Below are positions 24,586 to 33,795 of a stretch of 64,000 bases of DNA, in pieces. Location: contig NZ_JADPKR010000082.1 of assembly GCF_023074055.1 (NCBI RefSeq), positions 496,001 to 560,000 of the forward strand, in the 5' to 3' direction. Source of the DNA: Bradyrhizobium sp. 141 (GTDB taxonomy: Bacteria; Pseudomonadota; Alphaproteobacteria; Rhizobiales; Xanthobacteraceae). A program made the translations under genes and the position numbers. Under the pieces are notes generated by a model that did no database searches, was not told the DNA's origin, and was given only the letters and a program-made list of their open reading frames with translations. How positions within the stretch are numbered: position 1 is the stretch's first letter; the number at the start of each line of letters is the position of its first letter.

Positions 24586-24599
24586 GACGGTTCCGTCAA
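24586..24599. promoter_or_regulatory. rnpB -35 element inside a small palindrome
   Basis: On the minus strand TTGACG lies about 36 nt before the predicted rnpB 5' end. It is embedded in the palindrome TGACGG-TT-CCGTCA. A good -10 was not found, so the promoter assignment rests on position. Confidence 0.45.
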
Positions 24600-24646
24600 G
24601 CCGAGATCGCCGCGCACGCGGTATCGGAAATAAATTATCCTGAAGA

Positions 24647-24673
24647 TGTCGTTTGGAGCGTGCCCCGTTCGAC
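24647..24673 (+). promoter_or_regulatory. Candidate ECF42-type promoter before the DGPF gene
   Basis: TGTCG (24647) and CGAC (24670) are 18 nt apart, about 40 nt before the DGPF start codon. ECF42 sigma factors are reported to recognise TGTCGA-like -35 and CG(A/T)C-like -10 elements, so this would fit self-contained regulation by the sigma factor encoded next. Assignment is tentative. Confidence 0.4.
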
Positions 24674-24712
24674 TGGGTGTCGGCGACAGAGCCGAACAAC
24701 AGGAGTGAAGCG

Positions 24713-25066
24713 ATGCAATATCTGCTGATGATCTACCAGAATGAGGTCGAGTACGCGAAGATTGACACGGGCACCACCCAGAAGATGTCGGCGGAGTATG
24801 AGGCCTTTACGCAATCCATCATCCGGAACGGCAATTTCAAGGCCGGCGATCGGCTCCGCCCGACCACGACTGCGACCACGGTGCGCGTGCGCGACGGCAA
24901 GACGCTGACGACCGACGGTCCGTTCGCGGAAACGCGCGAGCAGCTCGGTGGCTACTATCTGATCGAGGCCAAGGATCTCAACGCTGCGATCGAGATCGCA
25001 GCGCGAATTCCGAGCGCGCGCGTCGGTTCGATCGAGGTGCGTCCGATCTGGGTTTACGACAAGTGA
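24713..25066 (+). CDS. YCII-related DGPF-domain protein
   Basis: 117 residues with a good ribosome binding site (aggag). It starts 'MQYLLMIYQNE' and has the signature 'TTDGPFAETREQLGGYYLIE', which defines the DGPF family (YCII-like, dimeric alpha-beta barrel). The function is not established. DGPF genes sit next to and are controlled by ECF42 sigma factors in many bacteria; here the sigma gene starts 19 bp downstream on the same strand, so the two form an operon. Confidence 0.92.
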   Translation: MQYLLMIYQNEVEYAKIDTGTTQKMSAEYEAFTQSIIRNGNFKAGDRLRPTTTATTVRVRDGKTLTTDGPFAETREQLGGYYLIEAKDLNAAIEIAARIPSARVGSIEVRPIWVYDK

Positions 25067-25085
25067 CAGCTGAGCTGCGCGTCGC

Positions 25086-26318
25086 ATGACCCCCGGTGAG
25101 ATCGAAACGATCTTCCGCGACGAGGCGGGGCGGGCGCTCGCCACGCTGATCCGCCTCGTCGGCGATTTCGATCTCGCCGAGGACGCGCTGCAGGACGCCT
25201 TTGCGGTTGCCCTCGAACGCTGGGCGGCGTGCGAGGTCCCCGACAATCCGCGCGCGTGGCTGGTCAATGTCGCCAAGCACAAGGCGATCGACCGGGTTCG
25301 CCGCCAGGCGGCCTTCCGCGGCAAGCAGCAGGCGCTCGTGCACGAGCTCGAGCTGAACGCGCAAACCGTCGACGAGCCAGCCTCGATGCTCGACGACGAC
25401 ATGCTGCGGCTGATCTTCACCTGCTGCCATCCGGCGTTCGCAGCCGAGGTCCAGGTCGCGCTGACGCTGCGCACGGTCTGCGGGCTGTCGACCACGCAGG
25501 TCGCGCGCGCCTTTCTCCTCAGTGAGGAGGCAATGGCGCAGCGGCTGGTGCGCGCCAAGCAGAAGATCAGGCTCGCCGGTATCCCCTATGAGGTGCCCGA
25601 GCGCGGCGCGCTGGCGCCGCGGCTCGATGGCGTGCTCGCCGTGATCTATCTCGTCTTCACCGAGGGCTATGTCGCGACCGCCGGCGCGGATCTGATGCGG
25701 CCCGATCTTGCGGCTGAGGCCATCCGGCTCGGCCGCTTGCTCGACCGGCTGATACCGGATCGCGCCGGCATCAAGGGCCTGCTGGCTTTGATGCTGCTGC
25801 ACGATGCGCGCCGCGCCGGGCGCGAGACGACGGCCGGCGATATCGTGCTGCTGGAAGAGCAGGACCGCATGCTGTGGGATCGCGCGCAGATGGAGGAGGG
25901 CCTGCGTTTGGTCGACGATGCGCTGCGCGTCCCCGGCCGGCCGCAGCCTTATGCCGTGCAGGCCGCGATTGCCGCGCTGCATGCGCGTGCGCCGAGCTTC
26001 GAGCAGACCGACTGGCCGCAGATCGCCGGGCTCTACGAGGTGTTGCTGCGCATCGGTCCCTCGCCGGTGATCGAGCTCAACCACGCTGCCGCGCTGTCGA
26101 TGGTCGATGGGCCGGCCCGTGCGCTCGATCTCGTCGATGCGATCAGCGCCCGAGGCGGGCTCCGCGGCTATGAGCTGCTGCCCGCAGTGCGCGCGGACCT
26201 GTTGCGAAGGCTCGGCAGGACGGAGGAGGCGCGCGAGGCCTACCACGCGGCGACGGAGGCAACGCAGCTCGAGCCGCTGCGGAGGTTGTATGCGCGGAGA
26301 GTGAGGGAGATGGACTAA
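25086..26318 (+). CDS. ECF42-type RNA polymerase sigma factor with C-terminal extension (DUF6596)
   Basis: 410 residues, more than twice the size of a standard ECF sigma. Region sigma-2 (about 8-75) includes 'DFDLAEDALQDAFAVALERW' and 'NPRAWLVNVAKHKAIDRVRR'; sigma-4 (about 110-160) has 'CGLSTTQVARAFLLSEEAMA'. From about 180 to 405 lies an all-helical TPR-like extension ('VIYLVFTEGY', 'IELNHAAALSM') typical of ECF42, which has no anti-sigma factor and is thought to be controlled through this extension. It probably transcribes the upstream DGPF gene and itself. The signal sensed is unknown. Confidence 0.92.
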   Translation: MTPGEIETIFRDEAGRALATLIRLVGDFDLAEDALQDAFAVALERWAACEVPDNPRAWLVNVAKHKAIDRVRRQAAFRGKQQALVHELELNAQTVDEPASMLDDDMLRLIFTCCHPAFAAEVQVALTLRTVCGLSTTQVARAFLLSEEAMAQRLVRAKQKIRLAGIPYEVPERGALAPRLDGVLAVIYLVFTEGYVATAGADLMRPDLAAEAIRLGRLLDRLIPDRAGIKGLLALMLLHDARRAGRETTAGDIVLLEEQDRMLWDRAQMEEGLRLVDDALRVPGRPQPYAVQAAIAALHARAPSFEQTDWPQIAGLYEVLLRIGPSPVIELNHAAALSMVDGPARALDLVDAISARGGLRGYELLPAVRADLLRRLGRTEEAREAYHAATEATQLEPLRRLYARRVREMD

Positions 26319-26324
26319 GTTTTC

Positions 26325-26410
26325 GTCATGGCCGGGCTTGTCCCGGCCATCCACGTCCTTCTTGCGCGGAGACAAAGACGTGGATGCCCGGGACAAGCCC
26401 GGGCATGACG
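26325..26410. repeat. Palindromic repeat, family A copy 3
   Basis: Starts 'gtcatggccgggcttgtccc' and ends 'gggacaagcccgggcatgac', a nearly perfect inverted repeat. It lies between the convergent sigma factor and amidase genes. Confidence 0.92.
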
Positions 26411-26443
26411 GAAAGCAAGAGGTCGCATTCTCGAAGACGTCTG

Positions 26444-27226
26444 CTATTTCGATGCGACGTTCGTCCCTTCCGCCGGCAAGCTCGCCAGCAGCGCCTGCAA
26501 GGTCGACCGCGTCGAATGGTCCGCGACACCATCCAGCCGCGCCGGGCGGAAATGGCGCTGGAAGGCCGTGACGACTTCCATGGTCGCGGCATCGTATTTG
26601 CCGGTCAGCGGCACACCATAGCCGTATCTGGCGAGCGCCTGTTGCAGACCCAGCACCTCGTCGCTGATGGTGCCGAGCATCAGAGTCTCGCCGCGCACGA
26701 CAGGGGCGGGCGTGACCCAGTGACCAACGCCGGAATTGGCCAGCGAGTGCCACGGAAACTTTTCGCCGGGGTCCTTCTTGCGCGCGGGCGCGACGTCGGA
26801 ATGGCCGAGCACCCGGTGGGTCGGCACCTTGCGGCGGAGCATGATGCCGCGGCACAGCGCGATCACGGCGGCGATCTGGCGCAGCGGAAACTCGGGATAG
26901 CCCCAGTCATGGCCGCGATTGACGATCTCGATGCCGATCGAGCAGGAATTGATGTCGTCCTCGCCGGCCCAGGACGAGACGCCGGCGTGCCAGGCGCGCC
27001 TGGTCTCGGGCACGCATTGCACGATGCGGCCGTCCTCCAGCACGACGTAATGCGCCGAGACTTCGCTGCCGGCCGTGCACAGCCGGGCCAGCGCACCCTC
27101 GACATCGGGCATGCCGGTGTAGTGCAGCACGATCATGTCGGGCTGCCGTCCCTTGTTGCGCTCGCCATGGTTCGGCGAGGGGATGATATCGGAGACGATC
27201 GAGGAGTCAGGCTCAAACGTCCGCAT
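26444..27226 (-). CDS. N-acetylmuramoyl-L-alanine amidase (Amidase_2) with C-terminal peptidoglycan-binding domain
   Basis: 260 residues from the ATG at 27226; the frame stays open upstream to 27418, but those starts lack a ribosome binding site and the extra residues look non-conserved. The zinc amidase domain has 'MIVLHYTGMPD' (first His), 'GIEIVNRGHDWG' and 'VLGHSDVAPARKKDPGEKFP' (second His and the third ligand Asp). A PG_binding_1 module occupies about 190-250 ('VLGLQQALARYGYG'). It cleaves the MurNAc-L-Ala bond of peptidoglycan or muropeptides, like AmiD/AmpD. No signal peptide is evident from this start, so a cytoplasmic recycling (AmpD-like) role is possible. Confidence 0.88.
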   Translation of the reverse strand: MRTFEPDSSIVSDIIPSPNHGERNKGRQPDMIVLHYTGMPDVEGALARLCTAGSEVSAHYVVLEDGRIVQCVPETRRAWHAGVSSWAGEDDINSCSIGIEIVNRGHDWGYPEFPLRQIAAVIALCRGIMLRRKVPTHRVLGHSDVAPARKKDPGEKFPWHSLANSGVGHWVTPAPVVRGETLMLGTISDEVLGLQQALARYGYGVPLTGKYDAATMEVVTAFQRHFRPARLDGVADHSTRSTLQALLASLPAEGTNVASK

Positions 27227-27751
27227 GTTCGCCGCGGCCTTGGGAACCGGGAGAACGCGTTGGCGTTTCGAATCAGATCCAGACGGTGTGGACGAACCGG
27301 ACGGCGGCATAGACAAACCAAGTCGAAAGAGAATGGGCCAAGCCCTTCTCTTTACTATTCCTTTACCCTCCATTGCGCGCAATCGCGCGGCGCGGTTAAC
27401 GGATGCATTTTGGCGCATGTGTGTGGATGAAGCATCACCGCCGCTGCACCTTTTCGTCTTGTAATGAGCCGATCAACGCTTTCTTAACGCTAAGGGCCGT
27501 TACTGAGGGATGAAGAGCCGACCCGTGCCCGGAGGCGGCCAAAGCGTATTTTGGCTCGAAATCCCATGGCTGCCCGACAAATTCCACTGGCAACACTGGG
27601 TTTGCAGCCCGGGACGACCGGGTTCGGTAACCATGCTGGACTGGGGCTTTGTCGTGGAACCGCCGCGACGCGGAATGATTCGAGGCGTTATGGGCTTGTT
27701 CGTCCCCGATCTCGCTTGGACGTCAGGCTGGACCTCCGGCCGGCGTGGCGC
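27227..27751. other. 525-bp leader region of the dcw cluster
   Basis: No supported gene lies between the divergent amidase and rsmH. The usual first gene of the cluster, mraZ, is not here: no frame shows its AbrB-like repeats. An 81-codon ORF (27510-27755) overlaps the rsmH start as ATGA but has no spaced ribosome binding site. The dcw promoter must lie here; 'gctttcttaacgctaagg' near 27479 is the most promoter-like A/T-rich spot but has no clear -35/-10 pair. Confidence 0.6.
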
Positions 27752-28741
27752 ATGAGCTCGGCTCCGCACATCCCCGTTCTTGGCCGCGAGGCCGTCGCCC
27801 ATCTCGCCCCGCGCGAGGGCGGCATCTATGTCGACGCCACTTTTGGCGCCGGCGGCTATAGCCGTGCGATCCTGGACGTGCCCGGAACCCGGCTCATTGC
27901 CATTGACCGCGACCGCACTGCGATCGCGGGCGGCGCCGAACTGGTCGAACATTCGGCGGGCCGGCTGACGCTGGTCGAAGACCGCTTCTCCAACCTCGCC
28001 GAGGTCTGCGCGGCGCAGGGCATCGATGGCGTCGACGGCGTCGTGATGGACGTCGGCGTGTCCTCGATGCAGCTCGACCAGGCCGGCCGCGGCTTCTCTT
28101 TCCGCCTCGACGGTCCGCTCGACATGCGGATGGGGCAGGCCGGGCCGACCGCGGCCGACGTCGTCGCACGCGCTTCGGAAGGCGATCTCGCCGACATCAT
28201 CTATCTCCTCGGCGAGGAGCGGCATTCGCGTCGCGTCGCCCGCGCCATCGTCGCGGACCGTCAGGAAACCCCGTTCACCACCACGCGCGCGCTCGCCGAT
28301 CTCATCGGCAGGGTCGTGCGCTCGAAGCCCGGGGACATTCATCCGGCGACCCGGACGTTTCAGGCGCTGCGCATCTTCGTCAACGAAGAGCTCGAGGAAC
28401 TCCAGACCGCGCTCGTTGCGGCCGAGCGCGTGCTCAAGCCGGGTGGCCGCCTCGTCGTGGTCTCGTTCCATTCGCTGGAAGACCGCATCGTCAAGAATTT
28501 CCTCTCTGAGCGTTCGAAGACCGGCGGCGGCTCGCGGCATCTGCCGGAGGTGGCGCAAGTTCCGCCGAGCTTCCAGCTGCTGACGCGGCGGCCTGTCACC
28601 GCCGGCGAGGATGAAGTCGCGCATAATCCGCGCGCCCGCTCCGCAAAACTGCGCGCAGCCGAGCGCACCTCCGCGCCGGCGCATGACGATGGCGAGCCAT
28701 CGTCGTGGCCAAAGCTCTCCGACGTGATGAGGGGCGGCTAG
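27752..28741 (+). CDS. rsmH: 16S rRNA (cytosine1402-N4)-methyltransferase
   Basis: 329 residues. RsmH (MraW) methylates N4 of C1402 in the ribosomal P site. Signatures: 'HIPVLGREAV' at the N-terminus, 'IYVDATFGAGGYSRAIL' (SAM motif I), 'MDVGVSSMQLDQAGRGFSFR', and 'VVSFHSLEDRIVKNF' near the C-terminus. The frame runs on upstream, but ATG 27752 gives the family N-terminus. It is the first gene of the division and cell-wall cluster here; ftsL follows after 3 bp. Confidence 0.96.
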   Translation: MSSAPHIPVLGREAVAHLAPREGGIYVDATFGAGGYSRAILDVPGTRLIAIDRDRTAIAGGAELVEHSAGRLTLVEDRFSNLAEVCAAQGIDGVDGVVMDVGVSSMQLDQAGRGFSFRLDGPLDMRMGQAGPTAADVVARASEGDLADIIYLLGEERHSRRVARAIVADRQETPFTTTRALADLIGRVVRSKPGDIHPATRTFQALRIFVNEELEELQTALVAAERVLKPGGRLVVVSFHSLEDRIVKNFLSERSKTGGGSRHLPEVAQVPPSFQLLTRRPVTAGEDEVAHNPRARSAKLRAAERTSAPAHDDGEPSSWPKLSDVMRGG

Positions 28742-28744
28742 CGC

Positions 28745-29137
28745 ATGCGCATCATCCACCTCCTCGTCATCGGCGCACTGATCTTCGCGGCGGCCTATGT
28801 CTACCGGATCAAGATGGACTCCACGGCGCGCACCGAGAAGGTGCTGCGGCTGCATGCGGAGATCCGCGAGCAGCGCGACGCGATCGCCTCGCTGCGTTCC
28901 GAATGGGCCAAGCTCGATGCGCCCCACCGGCTGCAGGGCCTGTCCGACCGGCATTTGCAGCTCAAGCCGGTCAACGGCACGCAATATGATTCGCTGAAGA
29001 ACCTGCCGGAGCGTCCGCCGCGGATGTTCAGGCCGGGCGAGCCCGATCCGATCGGGGCCATGCTCAACACCATCGAAGCCGCGAGCGATCCTGACAATGT
29101 GACGGGCTCCGTGCCTCAGCCCGAGGACAAGCAATGA
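28745..29137 (+). CDS. ftsL: Cell division protein FtsL
   Basis: 130 residues. A single membrane segment at 2-19 ('IIHLLVIGALIFAAAYVY') is followed by a periplasmic coiled coil (about 25-65) and a C-terminal tail rich in Pro/Glu. FtsL forms the FtsQLB complex that activates FtsWI at the septum. Position between rsmH and ftsI is diagnostic. The stop overlaps the ftsI start by 4 nt (ATGA), indicating translational coupling. Confidence 0.9.
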   Translation: MRIIHLLVIGALIFAAAYVYRIKMDSTARTEKVLRLHAEIREQRDAIASLRSEWAKLDAPHRLQGLSDRHLQLKPVNGTQYDSLKNLPERPPRMFRPGEPDPIGAMLNTIEAASDPDNVTGSVPQPEDKQ

Positions 29138-30876
29138 GCGCTGCGACTCCGGCCAAACCCACAGAACCCTGGCGCCAGCGGCTGATCCGCAGCCTGCTCT
29201 ACGGGCGCAATGTCGATCGCGCCGCGAAGGCGCGCGCGCGCGTGGGTCTGGCGATGCTCGCTTTCGCCTCGGTCTACGCCCTGATCGGCGGCCGGCTCGT
29301 GATGTTTGCGATCGGCGCGGATGCCCATGGCGCACGCCGCGCCGCGGCGCAGGAGGTGGTTGCGACCGCGCGCCCCGACATCGTCGACCGCAACGGCGCC
29401 ATCCTTGCGACCGACGTCAAGGCGGCGAGCCTGTTCGGCGAGCCGCGTCGCATCATCGACAAGGACGAGGCGATCGAGCTTCTCACCGCCACCGTGCCCG
29501 ACCTCGACGAGGCCGAGGTGCGAGAGCGCCTGAGGACGCGCAAGGGCTTCGTCTGGCTCAAGCGCGAGGTCACGGCGAAGCAGCAGCAAGCCATTCACAA
29601 GCTCGGCATTCCCGGCATCGGCTTCCTGCGCGAGAACAAGCGCGTCTATCCGACCGGCAACGAGGTCGCCCACCTCATCGGTCTCGTCAACATCGACAAT
29701 CAGGGCATCGCCGGCATGGAGAAGTGGCTCGACAATCAGGGCCTCGCCGATCTCCACCGCGCCGGCTTTGCCACCGACCGGCTGCAAAAGCCGATCGAGC
29801 TTTCGATCGATCTGCGCGTCGAGCATGCGCTGCGCGACGAGCTCTTGAAGGCCAAGGACAAGTTCCACGCCAAGGCCGCCTCCGGCATCATCTCGAACGT
29901 CAAGACCGGCGAGCTCGTGGCGATGGTTTCCCTTCCGGATTTCGACCCCAACAATCCGAAGGAAGCGCACGATCCTGACCGCATCAACCGCCTGACCACC
30001 GGCGTCTACGAGATGGGCTCGACCTTCAAGGCGTTCACGCTGGCGATGGCGCTCGATTCCGGAAAGATCAATTTGAACACGTCCTGGGACGCGCGCGGAA
30101 ACCTGCACTACGGCAAGTTCACCATCCACGACAGCCACCCGCTCGGACGTTTCATCAACACCAAGGAAGTGTTCACCTACTCGTCCAACATCGGCGCTGC
30201 GCGGATCGCACTGAGCCAGGGCGTGGAGGCACACAAGGCGTTCCTCGCCAAGATGGGCCAGCTGACGCGGCTGCGCACCGAGCTGCCGGAGAGCGCGGCT
30301 CCGCTGGTGCCGCGACGCTGGGGTGAGCTCAACACGGTCACCATCGCATTCGGCCAGGGCATGTCGGTGGCGCCACTCCAGGCGGTGATGGGAATCAACG
30401 CGCTGGTGAACGGCGGCTATTTGATTCCGCCGACCTTCATGAAGCGCAGCGAGTCCGAGGCCGCGGCGATGGCCAAGCGCGTCATCAAGCCGGAGACCAG
30501 CGACAAGATGCGGTTCCTGATGCGGCTTAACGCCGAAATCGGCACCGCCAAGACCGCTGACGTCAAGGGCTACTATGTCGGCGGCAAGACCGGCACGTCC
30601 GAAAAGGTCATCAACGGCCGCTATGCCAAGAAGCGTGTGCTGAATTCCTTCACGGCGATCATGCCTTGCGACGACCCCAAGTATCAGATCCTGATCATGC
30701 TGGACGAGCCGCAGGCCATTCCTGAAACGAAGGGTTTCATCACCTCGGGCTGGAACGCGGTGCCGACCGGCGGCAAGGTGATCGAGCGGATCGCGCCGCT
30801 TCTGGGCGTCGAGCCGCGGTTCGATCTGCCGCCTGCGGAACGCCTTATTCTTGCAGCATCCAGGACAACCCAGTAA
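29134..30876 (+). CDS. ftsI: Septal peptidoglycan transpeptidase FtsI (PBP3)
   Basis: 580 residues. One N-terminal membrane anchor (about 36-58), a pedestal domain starting 'RPDIVDRNGAILATDV', then a class B transpeptidase: 'GSTFKAF' with catalytic Ser296 and Lys299, 'YSSNIG' at 350-352 (SxN) and 'GGKTGTSEK' with Lys485. It crosslinks septal peptidoglycan in partnership with FtsW. Translation is coupled to ftsL by the ATGA overlap. Confidence 0.97.
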   Translation: MSAATPAKPTEPWRQRLIRSLLYGRNVDRAAKARARVGLAMLAFASVYALIGGRLVMFAIGADAHGARRAAAQEVVATARPDIVDRNGAILATDVKAASLFGEPRRIIDKDEAIELLTATVPDLDEAEVRERLRTRKGFVWLKREVTAKQQQAIHKLGIPGIGFLRENKRVYPTGNEVAHLIGLVNIDNQGIAGMEKWLDNQGLADLHRAGFATDRLQKPIELSIDLRVEHALRDELLKAKDKFHAKAASGIISNVKTGELVAMVSLPDFDPNNPKEAHDPDRINRLTTGVYEMGSTFKAFTLAMALDSGKINLNTSWDARGNLHYGKFTIHDSHPLGRFINTKEVFTYSSNIGAARIALSQGVEAHKAFLAKMGQLTRLRTELPESAAPLVPRRWGELNTVTIAFGQGMSVAPLQAVMGINALVNGGYLIPPTFMKRSESEAAAMAKRVIKPETSDKMRFLMRLNAEIGTAKTADVKGYYVGGKTGTSEKVINGRYAKKRVLNSFTAIMPCDDPKYQILIMLDEPQAIPETKGFITSGWNAVPTGGKVIERIAPLLGVEPRFDLPPAERLILAASRTTQ

Positions 30877-30961
30877 TCAACGGGGTAGGCCATCGCCGCT
30901 GCTGAGTCGGGGCTTTTCCCGGAGATTCGGCTTTGCGGGAGGGCATGTCGACTGGAAGACC

Positions 30962-32419
30962 ATGAAGCTCTCCGACCTGCTAGGCAATGATGCCGCGATC
31001 GAGCCCGCTGTCGCGGCGCTCGACGTGACCGGCCTTGCGCTCGACAGCCGCGTGGTCAGGCCGGGCGATCTCTTCTTCGCACTTGCGGGCAGCAAAACCG
31101 ATGGCGCACGCTTCATCGATGCTGCGATTGCCGCAGGTGCGGCCGCCGTCGTCGGTGACCACGCCCTCGAACAGAGCAAGGTGCCGTTTGTCACGGTTGC
31201 CAATCCGCGCCGCGCGCTGGCGCTGGCCGCGGCGAGCTTCTTCCCCGCCCAACCCGCGACCATCGCGGCCGTGACCGGCACCAGCGGCAAGACCTCGGTC
31301 GCAGCCTTCACCCGCCAGATCTGGGAGCGGCTGGGACATGCCTCCGCCAGCATCGGCACCATCGGGCTCGTCTCGCCCAAGCGCACGGTCTACGGTTCGC
31401 TGACGACGCCGGATCCGATCGCGCTGCATCGGCAGATCGACGAGATTACGCGTGAGGGCGTCACGCATCTCGCCTTCGAAGCGTCCTCACACGGGCTCGA
31501 CCAGTACCGCCTCGACGGCGTGCGCGTCGCCGCCGGCGGCTTCACCAATCTCTCGCGCGACCACATGGATTATCATCCGACGGTCGCGCACTATCTTGCG
31601 GCGAAACTCCGCCTGTTCCGGGAACTCGTTTCACCGGGCGGCGCGGCGGTGATCTCGGCCGATCATGATTGCTCGGCAGACGTGATCGGCGCGGCAAGCT
31701 CGCGCGGCCTGCGGGTGATGACGGTCGGCCGCAACGGCGACGGGGCAGGCGAGGGCATCCGTCTCACCGAAGCCGTGGTCGAGGGTTTTTCGCAAAAGCT
31801 TACCGTCGAATATCGTGGCAAGGGCTATTCGATCCGCCTGCCGCTGGTCGGCGAATTCCAGATCGAGAACGCGCTGGTGTCGGCCGGTCTTGCCATCGGC
31901 ACCGGCAGCGATGCGGCCAATGTGTTCGCAAGCCTGGAGCATCTCGAAGGCGCCAAGGGACGACTCGAACGCGTCGGCGAGCGCAACGGGGCGCTTATCT
32001 TCGTCGACTATGCGCACAAACCCGACGCGCTGGCGAAGGCGCTGCAGGCGCTGCGTCCCTATGCCAAGCGTCGGCTGGTCGTCGTGTTCGGTGCCGGCGG
32101 CGATCGCGATGCCGGCAAGCGTCCGATCATGGGCGAGATCGCGGCCGAGAACGCCGACGGCGTCATCATCACCGACGACAATCCGCGCAGCGAGAAGCCG
32201 GAAGCGATCCGCGCCGCGATCCTCGCCACGGCGAAGGGCGCCCGCGAAATCGGCGACCGCACTGCTGCGATCCACGCCGCGATCGAGGAATTGCAGGATG
32301 GCGATGCGCTGCTCATCGCCGGCAAGGGTCACGAGACCGGGCAGATCGTCGGGGCAGAGGTTTTGCCCTTCAGTGATCACGAGGCGGTCGCCGCCGCATT
32401 AGCGTCGAGGGTTGCATGA
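30962..32419 (+). CDS. murE: UDP-MurNAc-L-Ala-D-Glu:meso-diaminopimelate ligase
   Basis: 485 residues; the frame extends upstream into ftsI, but ATG 30962 gives the family start 'MKLSDLLGND'. ATP loop 'VTGTSGKTSVAAFTRQIWE', 'FEASSHGLDQYR' in the central domain and 'DNPRSEKPE' near the C-terminus, whose DNPR signature selects meso-diaminopimelate over lysine. It adds the third residue of the stem peptide in the cytoplasm. The 85-bp gap after ftsI has no clear regulatory element. Confidence 0.96.
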   Translation: MKLSDLLGNDAAIEPAVAALDVTGLALDSRVVRPGDLFFALAGSKTDGARFIDAAIAAGAAAVVGDHALEQSKVPFVTVANPRRALALAAASFFPAQPATIAAVTGTSGKTSVAAFTRQIWERLGHASASIGTIGLVSPKRTVYGSLTTPDPIALHRQIDEITREGVTHLAFEASSHGLDQYRLDGVRVAAGGFTNLSRDHMDYHPTVAHYLAAKLRLFRELVSPGGAAVISADHDCSADVIGAASSRGLRVMTVGRNGDGAGEGIRLTEAVVEGFSQKLTVEYRGKGYSIRLPLVGEFQIENALVSAGLAIGTGSDAANVFASLEHLEGAKGRLERVGERNGALIFVDYAHKPDALAKALQALRPYAKRRLVVVFGAGGDRDAGKRPIMGEIAAENADGVIITDDNPRSEKPEAIRAAILATAKGAREIGDRTAAIHAAIEELQDGDALLIAGKGHETGQIVGAEVLPFSDHEAVAAALASRVA

Positions 32420-33795
32420 ACGCGCCGATATGGACGGTGGCCGAAGTGGCGCGCGCGCTGGGCGCTGCCGGATCGTTCCCGGACACCGCGATCGATTTCG
32501 TCACCCAGGATAGCCGACTGGTGAAGCCGGGCAGTCTGTTCGTCGCGCTGAGCGGCACGCCGAGCGGCGGCTTCGTCTCGGCCTTCGCCAGTGCGCGCGA
32601 CGGATGGGAGTTCGCGGACAAGGCTGAAGCTTCGGGCGCGGTCGCGATGATCGTGCCGCACGAGATCGCGGGCATCCGCATTCCGCAGATCGTCGTCAAG
32701 GACACGCTGATCGACGGTCTCTGGGGCCTCGCGCGCGCCGCGCGCGCCCGCTTTAAGGGACCGGTGATCGGGCTCACCGGCAGCGCCGGCAAGACCAGCA
32801 CCAAGGAATTCCTGGCGGCCTATCCAAACGCCTATGCGAGCCCGTCGAGCTTCAATAATTTCTGGGGTGTGCCGCTAACGCTGTGCAACGCGAAGCCCGA
32901 CGCCAGCCTCTGGGTCGTCGAGATGGGCATGAACCAGAAAGGCGAGATCGCGCGGCTCAGCGAGCTGACGCGGCCGACCGTCGCGCTGGTCGTCAACGTC
33001 CAGCCGGTGCATCTGGAAAAGCTCGGCTCGCTCGAGGCTATCAGGCGCGAGAAGGTGTCGATCGCGCTCGGCCTGCCTGAGGACGGCGTACTGGTGCTGC
33101 CTGCTGGGCTCAAGGCGGCAGAATGGAAGGGCAAGGTCGTCCGCTTCGGCGAGCATGCCGAGGTCCATGAGGTCGCGCACGCGCCACATGGCGAGAGCTG
33201 GCAGGTCGTGGCCATGATCGGCAAGAAGGAGATCGCCTTCAGCCTGACGCCGGGTGCGCCGCACCGCGTGCAGAATGCGCTGGCCGCGCTCGCCGCGATC
33301 CGTGCGGCCAATCTCGATGCGGCGACGCTCGCGATCAAGCTCGACCGGGTCGGCATCATGACCGGCCGCGGCGTCGAGCAGGCGGTCAGGGGTATCACCG
33401 TGATCGACGACAGTTTCAACGGCAATCCGGCCAGCGTTGCTGCCGCACTGCAAAGCCTGCAAGCGCGCAACGTGACCGGCGGCCGCCGTGTTGCGGTGCT
33501 CGGCGACATGCTGGAGCTGGGCGAAGATGCACCCGATTATCACACCGCCCTCGCCAAGCATCTCGACGGTATTGACGGCGTCTACTGCGTCGGCCCCCTG
33601 ATGCGCCACCTCTTCGAGGTGCTCCCGGCCGGCAAGGCCCTCGGCTGGCACGACGATCCCGCCACGCTGAGGCCGGGCGAGGTCGCAAATCTGCTGAGGG
33701 CGGGCGATGTCGTGGTTGTCAAGGGCAGCAAGAAGATGTTCTGGGTCAACAAGTTTGTGCCGGGCCTGGTGGCCGCCTTGCAGGCAAAGGCGTAA
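32416..33795 (+). CDS. murF: UDP-MurNAc-tripeptide:D-Ala-D-Ala ligase
   Basis: 459 residues. Mur ligase with 'LTGSAGKTSTKEFLAA' (ATP loop), 'SFNNFWGVPLTL' and 'WVVEMGMNQKGEIARLSELT' in the central domain, and 'DDSFNGNPASVAAAL' at the start of the C-terminal domain. It adds the D-Ala-D-Ala dipeptide made by Ddl. It overlaps murE by 4 nt (ATGA). Confidence 0.96.
   Translation: MNAPIWTVAEVARALGAAGSFPDTAIDFVTQDSRLVKPGSLFVALSGTPSGGFVSAFASARDGWEFADKAEASGAVAMIVPHEIAGIRIPQIVVKDTLIDGLWGLARAARARFKGPVIGLTGSAGKTSTKEFLAAYPNAYASPSSFNNFWGVPLTLCNAKPDASLWVVEMGMNQKGEIARLSELTRPTVALVVNVQPVHLEKLGSLEAIRREKVSIALGLPEDGVLVLPAGLKAAEWKGKVVRFGEHAEVHEVAHAPHGESWQVVAMIGKKEIAFSLTPGAPHRVQNALAALAAIRAANLDAATLAIKLDRVGIMTGRGVEQAVRGITVIDDSFNGNPASVAAALQSLQARNVTGGRRVAVLGDMLELGEDAPDYHTALAKHLDGIDGVYCVGPLMRHLFEVLPAGKALGWHDDPATLRPGEVANLLRAGDVVVVKGSKKMFWVNKFVPGLVAALQAKA

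Noticed and set aside
24228..24699. Several ORFs of 60-120 codons around 24.2-24.7 kb
   Set aside because: They overlap the RNase P RNA gene, whose conserved core and P1 helix are clear.
27510..27755. 81-codon ORF overlapping the rsmH start by ATGA
   Set aside because: gaggg touches the start codon with no spacing, the Trp/Pro/Gly-rich translation resembles no known protein, and mraZ motifs are absent. Kept only as a note in the leader entry.
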